The notes beneath the pieces were generated by a model. That model made no database searches and had not been told where the DNA came from. It was given only the letters and a program-made list of their open reading frames with translations. The position numbers were made by a program, and so were the translations under genes. DNA of 8,567 bases, from NCBI GenBank assembly GCA_903860855.1, contig CAIOSF010000250.1, forward strand, positions 1 through 8,567, written 5' to 3'. Shown piece by piece: positions 1 through 6,437 of this stretch (within the stretch, counting starts at the first letter, position 1; each line of letters opens with the position of its first letter). Origin of the DNA: an uncultured Alphaproteobacteria bacterium (lineage in GTDB: Bacteria > Pseudomonadota > Alphaproteobacteria > Rickettsiales > Midichloriaceae).

Positions 1-440
1 AGGGCACAGACTTTTCGAGAGCAAGACTGACGAATTTATATGCAGAAGCTGCGGATTTTAGTAAAGCCAATATTAAAGATGCCTATATATATAGATCCAA
101 TTTAAGGGATGCTCTCTTACGGGATGTTGATTTCTCAAATACTCACATTTACCTTACAAATCTAGATAATGCTATTATGGCAAGAGCCAATCTGCAAAAT
201 GCCACCATGAGCTCAATCTTTATGAAGGGGACTATGATGCATCAAGTCAAAATGCGTGGGATGACCATGAGCAACGTTTACATAGAGGGGGCTGATATGT
301 CTGAAGCTGATATGAGTAATGTATACCTCAACAACAGCAATATGATTGCCATCACTGCAATCGGCATGATTACCGATGGGGCAAAGGTGGTTAATAGTAA
401 TATCACCGACTTAAATACCTTAGAGAAGCGGATAGGATGA
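1..440 (+). CDS. pentapeptide-repeat protein, 5' end missing (cut by window edge)
   Basis: The frame is open from the left edge (first whole codon at base 3) to a TGA at 438-440, giving 145 visible residues. The true start lies outside the window, and an ATG at 177 is only an internal methionine. Almost the whole visible protein is a tandem five-residue pattern A-(D/N)-(L/F/I/M)-x-x, about 27 copies, for example ADFSK, ANIKD, SNLRD, ANLQN, ADMSE, ADMSN. Such repeats are known to fold into a right-handed quadrilateral beta-helix, as in the MfpA/Qnr and HetL families; the function of most members is unknown and none can be assigned here. The central core position is leucine, isoleucine or phenylalanine in the first half, but is methionine in about nine of the later repeats, which is unusual. 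The last residues (about 25) lose the pattern, as expected for the end of the coil. No signal peptide or membrane segment is visible. The fold is secure; the role is not. Confidence 0.85.
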   Translation, partial: GTDFSRARLTNLYAEAADFSKANIKDAYIYRSNLRDALLRDVDFSNTHIYLTNLDNAIMARANLQNATMSSIFMKGTMMHQVKMRGMTMSNVYIEGADMSEADMSNVYLNNSNMIAITAIGMITDGAKVVNSNITDLNTLEKRIG

Positions 441-637
441 TACAGGTCCCATTTTAAAGCATTAGGACCTGCCCCATAGCAATTTGCATTCAAGGGGTTG
501 GCTCATTGCTTTTTGTATTGTATTTATCTAAAAAAGACAAAAGAAAACGGCAAGGTATCAATAATGCACAACTAGTGATTGCACATATGCATATTATCAG
601 TACGATCTTTGCGTAATAACCAATCATAGATACAAAT
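441..637. other. spacer without a supported gene; contains a hydrophobic open stretch
   Basis: No ORF with a normal start is supported here. In the frame beginning at 458 there are 52 sense codons up to TAA TAA at 614-619. They include a hydrophobic run (ICIQGVGSLLFVLYL) followed directly by a basic stretch (SKKDKRKR), a pattern typical of a membrane helix with a positive cytoplasmic flank. There is no ATG before it. The same frame continues downstream into the degraded repeat gene, so this may be the remains of a decayed membrane or signal-anchor protein, but the evidence is thin. Confidence 0.35.
443..471 (+). terminator. weak hairpin just after the pentapeptide-repeat gene
   Basis: CAGGTCC (443-449) pairs perfectly with GGACCTG (465-471) around a 15-base loop, starting three bases after the stop codon. 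The position suits a transcription end signal, but there is no T-run after the stem, so it is not a classical intrinsic terminator. It may instead protect the 3' end of the RNA or be fortuitous. Confidence 0.3.
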
Positions 638-2219
638 ATGCCAGAACCAAAGCTCATAAAAAAAACGGCAGTATATATATCGAAGCCACAGGCAACTATT
701 GATCAATTGGCCACCACTGAAACAAGACCATTTAGTTTTTATCTATAAGACGCAACTGGCTCAGCTGTTTCTTATGGTTGTCAGTTACAGTCAGTTAATA
801 GTGGGCTAGGTTCAGCAATTACCGGGATTAGTGTGATTCTAAGTCCGGTATCTCCATTGCCAAACGTCAATACTGCACGAGAGATATTAGGTGAATTGCA
901 GTTAGATGATGCGGCCAATGGCTCTTATTACTTATACTGCGCTGTAGTGGATATGATGACTCCTACTCCAGGGACAGCCTCAGCCTCAATACCAGTAAAA
1001 GTAACGGCGATCACAGCTGCTGCTGGTAGTACTAGTCTTGTATGTAGTTCTGGCTCAACAATCATTACAATGACTTCAGCCCTGCCAGATTCCACTTACT
1101 CATGCACAGCTGCCCTTGGGGCCTTGGGACCAGCAATCGTTGGTCCAGGTGGGGGGCGGGCTGCGATCATCTACTCTACACCAGCATGTGCCGCAAATGG
1201 TTTGGATACGATTTCTTGTGTGGCAACAGGTTGTATGGGTGCCGAAGAGGCCGGAGCTATACACATAAATCTCATAGGCAATCCCACCCCCCTTGCTGCA
1301 ACCATTGAGATAGAATCTAATCCTGTGACTGTAGGTGGAGGAGCTGTGACCATAATCTGCTCAGCCAGTGGAGGCACTGAGCCATACACATATAGCATCG
1401 CTGGAGGGGCATGTATTGGCAGTATTAGCTCTTGTTCATATATGCCTCATCGGCTGGTATAGTGGGGGCGTCATGCTCCATTGTGGATGCAATAGGAGCA
1501 ACGGCTAATAGTGGTGGGAGTGGTGGCAACGGAACGACGCTAACGATAAATCCTCCAGCCAATCAGGCTCCAACGGCTCAGTGGACCTCTGGAGCTGGAA
1601 CAGTGGTTTCTATTGGCAATATAGTACAAGTTGGGTGTAAAGGTGTTGATCAGGATAATGAGGCCATAACGAGCATAGCGACGTCAATTACAACGACTCA
1701 TCCACTTGGAGTTCTCGGATGTAGTTTAATAGCATATCTGGCCAAAATATTTGCACATATACTCCTACATCAACTGGTATAGAAACACTCTCATGCACAA
1801 CCTCAGATGCCACAGGAACGAGTGCGATGATAACGACAGCCATTACTGTATTAGCGGCTGGCATCCATGCTCCTCCAACTATAACGGCCCCTATATTAGG
1901 TAATGTAGATTTGGCCTATAAGGTATCGGACGCAGTGCTGCAGAAGTATTATCAATTGAATTGCATCGTGCAAGACACAATGACTGCCCCTGTGCAGCAT
2001 TGGCCATTAACAGTGGGAACTTGGATGCAGTCAGCAGTTCAGCAATGTACAGCCACCGGTCAGACTCTCACTTTAATCATAGCTGATAATCCGACTGGCT
2101 TGATATCGGGTGGGCAGTAGGAGTTTTTATGCGAAAGCTGGCAAGCTGATGATTTTGCTATGACTGGCAATTTAGTGCAGATTGGTGTGGATAGTATTGA
2201 TGGTCCTTGGACTGGGTAA
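638..2219 (+). pseudogene. degraded cysteine-containing Ig-like-repeat surface protein
   Basis: Read in one direction with frame changes, this stretch encodes a single continuous repeat protein. Frame 2 runs from an ATG at 638 to about 1441 (TAA at 746), frame 1 from about 1441 to 1724, and frame 3 from about 1725 to a TAA at 2217-2219 (TAG at 2118). The joins are supported by homology between the repeats. The motif Y-(S/T)-P/S...G-(I/L)-x-x-x-S-C-x-x-x-D appears as STPACAANGLDTISC, then across the first join as SYASSAGIVGASCSIVDA, then across the second as TYTPTSTGIETLSCTTSDA. Another shared pattern, YYLYCAVVDMMTPTP and YYQLNCIVQDTMTAP, lies near each end. The composition (Thr, Ser, Ala, Gly, Ile, paired Cys, beta-strand-like alternation) suits tandem extracellular Ig-like or PKD-like domains, perhaps an adhesin. 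No catalytic motif was found. GTG at 833, TTG at 1432 and ATG at 1827 open fragment ORFs that are unlikely to be separate genes. Intact neighbours argue against general sequencing error. Family assignment is by pattern only. Confidence 0.7.
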
Positions 2220-2351
2220 AGAAGCAAATTTCAACTTTTTCAAATTATACGCAATTCTTTGATCTTGTCCATTACGGTGGGTTTCTTGACATTGGTAGCA
2301 ATCTACTCTATTATAAATTGCATTGATACCACGGCTTTTGGTGCAAGATGA
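2220..2351 (+). other. stop-free transmembrane-coding stretch overlapping the next gene by ATGA
   Basis: Directly after the TAA at 2217-2219, the same frame stays open for 43 codons to a TGA at 2349-2351. The encoded peptide has a convincing membrane helix (SLILSITVGFLTLVAIYSII) after a basic N-terminal flank. Its stop overlaps the ATG of the 333-residue gene as ATGA (2348-2351), the usual geometry of translationally coupled genes. There is no ATG; the only usable starts are TTG at 2259 or 2265 and GTG at 2277. It could be the C-terminal membrane anchor of the broken repeat protein upstream, a tiny membrane gene with a rare start, or chance. Confidence 0.35.
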
Positions 2352-3349
2352 AAGAAGACCAAGCTAATAAAATCATCAAAGCCGATCAAGGCAAGGCGGT
2401 GGACACCACCAGCATGGATAATGACACAGATCGAGTTGCCTTTGAGAAGCTAGTTCCAAAAAATGTCAATGCACGTCATCCTATTTTCAAAGATTACAAG
2501 GATGATTATTTGTATAGCCTTTATAAAAAAGATCCAGTGGCCTTTAAGGCAACAACTTCAAAATTAGCTAAACCCGAAGGGTTATATATTTCGAAGGAAG
2601 CTGCCATTGATCTTGGCTTAGCAGAGTGGGTAGATATCTATAAAGAAAATCCAGAGACCTTCGATAAATTAATCTCAAATGATGTTTCACTCATTATAAA
2701 ACAAACTTCTGTGAAAGAAGGTGTGACTTATCATCAAGATGTTATGGAGGTAATAGATATTTATAAAGCAAATCCAGATGGCTTTCAAAAACTAACCTCA
2801 AAATTGGCTTCACCCGAAGGGTTAAAGCTTTTAGAAAAAGGAATGGAACTTTCTGCTTTGCAAGGCGTTTATAACCTTATGGATATAGATGCCCATAAAG
2901 ACCAGAGTAAAAGCACAAACAAAACTGCACAACAGTTTATTGATGCCAGTAAATTCGGATCTAGCTTATTGGGTATTATAGAAGATAGTACATTAAATTC
3001 AGAGGAAAAATACAGGAGAGCTGTCAATCTAGCCGTTGATAGTCTTTCTCCTTTAGCGAATGATGACGCCCAGCGTACAAAGCTTTCTAAGGGTGCATCA
3101 CAGTTTGTTAGACAATGTTTGCATGAGGCCGAAGTTCAGGGATTAGCCAATGACCTTTTGCCTCTTGGCCAGAGGATTTTACGAGTAATCAATGAATTCT
3201 TAGAAACAATAGGGCTGACCAGCAAGGTCTCAGATGTTAGCAAGATTAATGAAGCAGTTCAAGATAGGGATAGCAGTAAACCTCAGACTTTCGTTGAAAA
3301 ATTAGCTCAAAATAGAGAAATGCAACAAAAAACGGAACAGCAACGGTAA
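2348..3349 (+). CDS. hypothetical protein with internal repeats of about 40 residues; candidate secreted or host-facing protein
   Basis: The 333-residue product is not recognised. Three related helical units are visible: around residues 57-80 (KKDPVAFKATTSKLAKPEGL), 96-117 (DIYKENPETFDKL) and 137-159 (DIYKANPDGFQKLTSKLASP). The N/D-P-x-x-F signature recurs at 62, 101 and 142, a period of about 40. Units 1 and 3 are 240 bases apart in the DNA and align without gaps over 64 bases (2521-2584 and 2761-2824, 48 matches), so the duplication is fairly recent. Residues about 190-300 form a second, predicted all-helical region without repeats. The tail after 310 is polar and rich in Gln, Glu, Lys and Arg, ending KTEQQR. 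No signal peptide, membrane segment or catalytic motif is seen. The ATG at 2348 follows an in-frame stop at 2324, so the start is well bounded, although no strong ribosome-binding site precedes it. A type IV effector is one possibility from lifestyle and tail composition, but this is conjecture. Confidence 0.75.
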   Translation: MKEDQANKIIKADQGKAVDTTSMDNDTDRVAFEKLVPKNVNARHPIFKDYKDDYLYSLYKKDPVAFKATTSKLAKPEGLYISKEAAIDLGLAEWVDIYKENPETFDKLISNDVSLIIKQTSVKEGVTYHQDVMEVIDIYKANPDGFQKLTSKLASPEGLKLLEKGMELSALQGVYNLMDIDAHKDQSKSTNKTAQQFIDASKFGSSLLGIIEDSTLNSEEKYRRAVNLAVDSLSPLANDDAQRTKLSKGASQFVRQCLHEAEVQGLANDLLPLGQRILRVINEFLETIGLTSKVSDVSKINEAVQDRDSSKPQTFVEKLAQNREMQQKTEQQR

Positions 3350-3369
3350 ATACGAATTTTTAGCTAGCT

Positions 3370-3400
3370 AAGCCAAACTAATGGATAAGATGTGGCTTTT
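3370..3400 (+). terminator. possible intrinsic terminator after the 333-residue gene
   Basis: AAGCCA (3370-3375) pairs with TGGCTT (3393-3398) and the stem runs into TTTT (3397-3400). It lies 20 bases after the stop codon, between two convergent genes, where a terminator is expected. The stem is only six base pairs with a 17-base loop, so it is weak. Confidence 0.35.
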
Positions 3401-3431
3401 CAAACTAAATAGAGGAGTGATGAGGCGGTAA

Positions 3432-4223
3432 TCAATAGCGAGCATTGGTATTAGTGATAGATGCCCGAACGAGCAACAGATAAACCCCAAGTAACATCAT
3501 TGGGGCAGATAGGATTTGGCCTCTCGTGATGAAGCCGAAGCAGAGGCCAACATGTTCGTCTGGTTCGCGAAAATTCTCGATTATCATACGGAATAAGCCA
3601 TAACAAATCAGGAATAAACCACTCATTGCCCCAGGTTTGTCAATTAATTTCTTGTGGCATACTATCATAATGATAAGTAAAACTATCCCCTCCATCACCG
3701 CTTCATAGAGTTGGCTTGGGTGTCTTACTGATCCATCTGCTAATATTATCGCCCATGGGACATCGGTCACTCTCCCCCATAGCTCTCCATTAATAAAATT
3801 GGCTATACGACCAAAAAATAATCCTATTGGTGTTACATAGGCGAGATTGTCGCAATTGTGTAAAAACGATCTATGATGTTTGAGGCTAGCAAGATAAACC
3901 GCAAGAACAACTCCTATCAATCCCCCATGGAAGGACATACCCCCCAGCCATATTTGCAAGATCCTCATGGAGTCACGCCATAGCCACTCAGTGTGATAGA
4001 AGAGAACGTAACCGATTCTTCCACCCGATATCATACCAATAGCGCAAAAGAACATTATATCATCCAGCAATCTGGTATTTTCTTGTGTTTTTGGGTATAA
4101 ACGCTTCAGCAAAAGATAGCAGGATATGATGCTCACAGCATAGGCTATACCGTACCATCTAATTTCTACTGATCCTATACTGAGAAAAATTGGGTTAATT
4201 GTTGGAAATACTATTGCTAACAT
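3432..4223 (-). CDS. lgt: phosphatidylglycerol--prolipoprotein diacylglyceryl transferase
   Basis: Lgt is the inner-membrane enzyme that moves diacylglycerol from phosphatidylglycerol to the lipobox cysteine of prolipoproteins, the first step of lipoprotein maturation before LspA cleavage. The 263-residue product has the typical polytopic hydrophobic layout and matches the family end to end, slightly shorter than E. coli Lgt (291). The signature is GRIANFINGELWGR at 138-151; the usual Gly before Asn is Ala141 here. Residues matching the functionally important E. coli positions are all present with consistent spacing: Tyr24, His99 (in SFHGG), Arg139, Asn142, Glu147, Tyr208, Arg212 and Glu216. 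HPSQLYEA at 168-175 is also family-typical. The ATG at 4223 gives the expected N-terminus (FPTINPIFLSIG... and then IRWYGIAY), although no strong ribosome-binding site precedes it. It converges on the 333-residue gene and is divergent from the UbiK-family gene, an arrangement seen in other alphaproteobacteria. The enzyme should be functional. Confidence 0.97.
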   Translation of the reverse strand: MLAIVFPTINPIFLSIGSVEIRWYGIAYAVSIISCYLLLKRLYPKTQENTRLLDDIMFFCAIGMISGGRIGYVLFYHTEWLWRDSMRILQIWLGGMSFHGGLIGVVLAVYLASLKHHRSFLHNCDNLAYVTPIGLFFGRIANFINGELWGRVTDVPWAIILADGSVRHPSQLYEAVMEGIVLLIIMIVCHKKLIDKPGAMSGLFLICYGLFRMIIENFREPDEHVGLCFGFITRGQILSAPMMLLGVYLLLVRASITNTNARY

Positions 4224-4276
4224 TGTACTTATGATCTAGCTTAGACTTAATAGTTTTGCCTTCCATAGGAAGAATC
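4224..4276. promoter_or_regulatory. short divergent intergenic region between lgt and the UbiK-family gene
   Basis: Only 53 bases separate the two divergent start codons, so the promoters for both must lie here or inside the genes. For the rightward gene a poor candidate is TTGTAC (4223-4228) with CTTAAT (4246-4251), 17 bases apart. No good leftward promoter was found. Near the right end CTTCC (4260-4264) and GGAAG (4268-4272) form a perfect five-base-pair hairpin that contains the likely ribosome-binding site of the rightward gene. Confidence 0.3.
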
Positions 4277-4675
4277 ATGGAAAATGAAAATAAGCTAATA
4301 AGCGGCATATGTAAACTAGCAGGTTCAGCCTTTAATACGGCGGTAAGTGCTAAAAATGATTTGTCGGAGCTAATCAAGCACCAAGTGGAGAGCTATATTA
4401 GAGGCATGAATTTTGTGACCAAGGGTGAATTTGATGCTCTGAAAAGCGTTGTCTTGGATTTACGCGACGAGGTTAGGGGAGGTGGTAGCATTCCCTCTGC
4501 AGACGGTGGTGGCGAGGGCGGTGCCGATGATATAGATTATGAACCAATTGATGACGGCATGAAGGATCATAAGACAGCCAAAGTTGCTAAGGAGAAGAAA
4601 ATAATCAAAGGAAATAATAGACGAAGGGCGGATCGAGCCGATGAGGATGTTATCCGTGGCGAGAGTGAATCATAA
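4277..4675 (+). CDS. UbiK/BMFP-family accessory protein (ubiquinone biosynthesis accessory factor family)
   Basis: The N-terminal half (residues about 8-68) matches the short BMFP/UbiK helical domain: an amphipathic first part ([15 protein letters not shown]) followed by the family hallmark [20 protein letters not shown] at 47-66, which forms a coiled-coil trimer in characterised members. In E. coli UbiK assists aerobic ubiquinone biosynthesis with UbiJ; the purified Brucella relative is membrane-fusogenic. After residue 67 the protein departs from the family: a Gly/Asp/Glu-rich stretch, then a Lys/Arg-rich stretch ([19 protein letters not shown]), probably disordered. The ATG at 4277 is chosen because AGGAAG lies just upstream and the domain starts here; a TTG at 4256 would add seven residues but overlaps that ribosome-binding site. 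The gene is divergent from lgt, a common alphaproteobacterial neighbour of this family. Its stop overlaps the glyQ start as TAATG, so the two are probably translationally coupled. Confidence 0.75.
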   Translation: MENENKLISGICKLAGSAFNTAVSAKNDLSELIKHQVESYIRGMNFVTKGEFDALKSVVLDLRDEVRGGGSIPSADGGGEGGADDIDYEPIDDGMKDHKTAKVAKEKKIIKGNNRRRADRADEDVIRGESES

Positions 4676-5628
4676 TGGAACACGCGTACAATAGTACTAT
4701 ATGCAACCGAGATAATTATCAGATAGGCCATCATATCAATCAAGATAAGGATGATTGTAACAAGGAAGGCTACGGTAATACTTTCTTTTTCCAAGATATA
4801 GTTCTATCTCTCCAGCATTTCTGGGCTCAGCAAGGATGCATAGTTTTGCAGCCATATGACATGGAGGTTGGTGCTGGAACGTCTCATCCAGCGACCAGTC
4901 TGCGCTGCCTTGACGCCAATCCGTGGAATGTTGTTTACGTCCAACCATGTCGCCGACCAAACGATGGGCGCTATGGCGAGAATCCAAACCGCATGCAGTT
5001 TTATTATCAGATGCAAGTTATACTTAAGCCATCGCCTGATGAGATACAGGAGCTTTGCCTCAATAGCTTAAAAATGCTTGGTATAGATCCCCTAGTGCAC
5101 GATATCAGGTTTGTGGAGAGTGATTGGGAGAATCCCACTTTGGGCGCATGGGGCTTAGGATGGGAGGTATGGTGTGATGGCATGGAAATTATGCAGTTCA
5201 CCTATATGCAGCAGCTTGGTGGAGTCGAATGCTCCCCTATCCCTGGTGAGATTACCTATGGTCTCGAGCGCCTGGCTATGTACATACAGCAAGTAGATAG
5301 TGTTTGGGATTTGAGATGGAATAATAAGGTTACCTACGGGGATGTATTATTACGTTCAGAAAAAGAGCAGTGTAAATATAATTTTGAATATGCTAATACT
5401 GATAACATAGCTAGGCAGTTTAAGGAAAATATAGAGCAGGCAAGGTCTTTGCTTGAAGTTAATGTTATCATTCCAGCCTACGAGGCATGCATCAAAGCTT
5501 CTCATTTGTTCAATATACTAGAGGCGCGAGGAGTTCTGAGCGTTGCGGAAAGAGCTGCATACATAGCTGAGGTAAGGCATACAGCTCGTGGCTGTTGCCA
5601 TGGATGGTTACATCAAGCTCAGCTTTGA
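4675..5628 (+). CDS. glyQ: glycyl-tRNA synthetase, alpha subunit
   Basis: GlyQ is the catalytic chain of the bacterial alpha2-beta2 glycyl-tRNA synthetase; it activates glycine with ATP, while GlyS binds the tRNA. From residue 36 ([11 protein letters not shown]) to the end the protein matches the family closely, including [90 protein letters not shown] and [15 protein letters not shown]. The class II core motifs are therefore intact. Two oddities stand out. The first 35 residues (polar, with several Asn, Asp and His) are not part of normal GlyQ, which begins about at TFQD; there is no in-frame ATG, GTG or TTG closer to the core, so the start at 4675 seems forced. The C-terminus stops at HQAQL, without the short tail many homologues carry. 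The start overlaps the upstream stop (TAATG). The usual partner glyS does not follow; 235 bases of spacer and then fliL come next. Confidence 0.97.
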   Translation: MEHAYNSTICNRDNYQIGHHINQDKDDCNKEGYGNTFFFQDIVLSLQHFWAQQGCIVLQPYDMEVGAGTSHPATSLRCLDANPWNVVYVQPCRRPNDGRYGENPNRMQFYYQMQVILKPSPDEIQELCLNSLKMLGIDPLVHDIRFVESDWENPTLGAWGLGWEVWCDGMEIMQFTYMQQLGGVECSPIPGEITYGLERLAMYIQQVDSVWDLRWNNKVTYGDVLLRSEKEQCKYNFEYANTDNIARQFKENIEQARSLLEVNVIIPAYEACIKASHLFNILEARGVLSVAERAAYIAEVRHTARGCCHGWLHQAQL

Positions 5629-5687
5629 ACTACTGATCTCAGTTACTAGCCCATCCGTTCAGGCTTGCCTATACTTAGAATCTTCCT

Positions 5688-5716
5688 TTGTTGTGTTATC
5701 CTGGAGTTACTATAAT
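5688..5716 (+). promoter_or_regulatory. weak second promoter candidate in the glyQ-fliL spacer
   Basis: A perfect -10 hexamer TATAAT (5711-5716) lies 17 bases after TTGTTG (5688-5693), which matches only half of the -35 consensus. It would give a leader of about 140 bases before fliL. The rest of the spacer 5629-5791 shows no gene and no convincing terminator for glyQ. Confidence 0.3.
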
Positions 5717-5791
5717 AGCTTAATTACAACAAGTTAAATTACTGTATACCTACCATGCATTGGAAATGACTAAGAAAGGAAGCAATTTGAG

Positions 5792-5819
5792 TTGACATAT
5801 CCATTGCTTGCCCTATCTT
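5792..5819 (+). promoter_or_regulatory. probable sigma-70-type promoter for the flagellar cluster
   Basis: A perfect -35 hexamer TTGACA (5792-5797) is followed after 16 bases by TATCTT (5814-5819), a four-of-six match to the -10 box. Transcription would begin near 5826, giving a leader of about 38 bases to the fliL ATG at 5864. The same TTG could be read as an in-frame start codon for a longer FliL, but the promoter reading fits better. Confidence 0.5.
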
Positions 5820-5863
5820 TTTTCTTTATAAATAGAGGGAACAACTGCAATTTTACAGATGTA

Positions 5864-6382
5864 ATGAAAAATAATGACACTAGCGTAGAAGCCATTGCCA
5901 ATCCTGCGATTCCTAATGCGTTCGAAGAGCTGCCTCAATCAAACAAAAGCAAACTAATCATAGCTGCTGCCGTTTTGTTGATCTTGTTTATCGCTGGTGG
6001 GATTTTCGCATTTATGCAGATGAAGCATAAGAAAGAAGCAGAGGAGCTAGCAAAGATTGAGGCGCAAAAGCAGGATGACATGATATTCACGGATGTGGAT
6101 GACATCGTGGTGAATCTCGATACAAGGGGTAAAGGGATATCGTTCTTGAAGCTGAGGGTATCGTTGCAGGTGAAAGGCAAGGCAAATTCTGATAATGTGG
6201 CACGCTTAATGCCAAAGATTCGTGATGTGATGCAGACTTATTTACGTGAGCTAAGGCCCTCTGATCTCAGTGGTTCCTATGGCCTATACAAGTTAAGGGA
6301 GGAGCTGCTACTGAGGATTAATGCTATTGTCTATCCTACTCAGGTTGATGACTTGCTTTTTAAAGATGTGTTAATTCAGTAA
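5864..6382 (+). CDS. fliL: flagellar basal body-associated protein FliL
   Basis: FliL is a single-pass inner-membrane protein that sits around the flagellar stator and supports torque and stator engagement. The 172-residue product has a cytoplasmic N-terminus of about 30 residues, one membrane helix at about 31-53 (LIIAAAVLLILFIAGGIFAF), a charged linker, and the periplasmic FliL domain from about 72 (FTDVDDIVVNLDTRGKG) to the end. The C-terminal signature RPSDLSGSYGLYKLREELLL and the ending DDLLFKDVLIQ are strongly FliL-like. The ATG at 5864 is preferred. An in-frame TTG at 5792 would add 24 residues that have no counterpart in the family and overlaps a consensus -35 box. The ribosome-binding site is weak. 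It is followed by fliM after 55 bases, as in other alphaproteobacteria. Confidence 0.92.
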   Translation: MKNNDTSVEAIANPAIPNAFEELPQSNKSKLIIAAAVLLILFIAGGIFAFMQMKHKKEAEELAKIEAQKQDDMIFTDVDDIVVNLDTRGKGISFLKLRVSLQVKGKANSDNVARLMPKIRDVMQTYLRELRPSDLSGSYGLYKLREELLLRINAIVYPTQVDDLLFKDVLIQ

Positions 6383-6437
6383 ATTCAGCGTTCCTTATAT
6401 TGTTTTTATCTGGGATTTAGTACTATTAAAGAACTAT

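Noticed and set aside
278..493. 71-codon minus-strand ORF with a hydrophobic run
   Set aside because: Antisense of the Asn/Asp/Met-rich pentapeptide repeats; no independent support.
1102..1398. Overlapping ORFs on both strands inside the repeat pseudogene (1102-1308 plus, 1171-1398 minus)
   Set aside because: Both are out of frame with the repeat motif and show composition expected of shadow frames.
638..2219. Phase-variable contingency gene
   Set aside because: The repeat tracts at the two frame changes are very short, and there are additional nonsense codons that slippage would not correct, so decay is simpler.
638..2351. Stop-codon reassignment or programmed frameshifting
   Set aside because: Intact neighbours end at ordinary TAA, TAG and TGA codons, and no slippery-site structure was seen.
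4567..4794. 75-codon minus-strand ORF with a strongly hydrophobic segment
   Set aside because: It is antisense to the UbiK-family tail and the GlyQ extension; Asp/Asn/Tyr codons read backwards give Ile/Val/Leu. No family resemblance or ribosome-binding site.
4736..5201. Several 64-83-codon ORFs on both strands inside glyQ
   Set aside because: glyQ is unmistakable and intact across this stretch; these are shadows.
5662..5671. AGGCTTGCCT inverted repeat as a terminator after glyQ
   Set aside because: The loop would be only two bases and there is no T-run; not a workable hairpin.
5632..5739. Open frame without a start codon in the glyQ-fliL spacer
   Set aside because: No ATG, GTG or TTG in a useful place, no recognisable motif, and it overlaps promoter-like sequence.
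5935..6180. 81-codon minus-strand ORF inside fliL
   Set aside because: Antisense of the FliL membrane helix and linker; no support.
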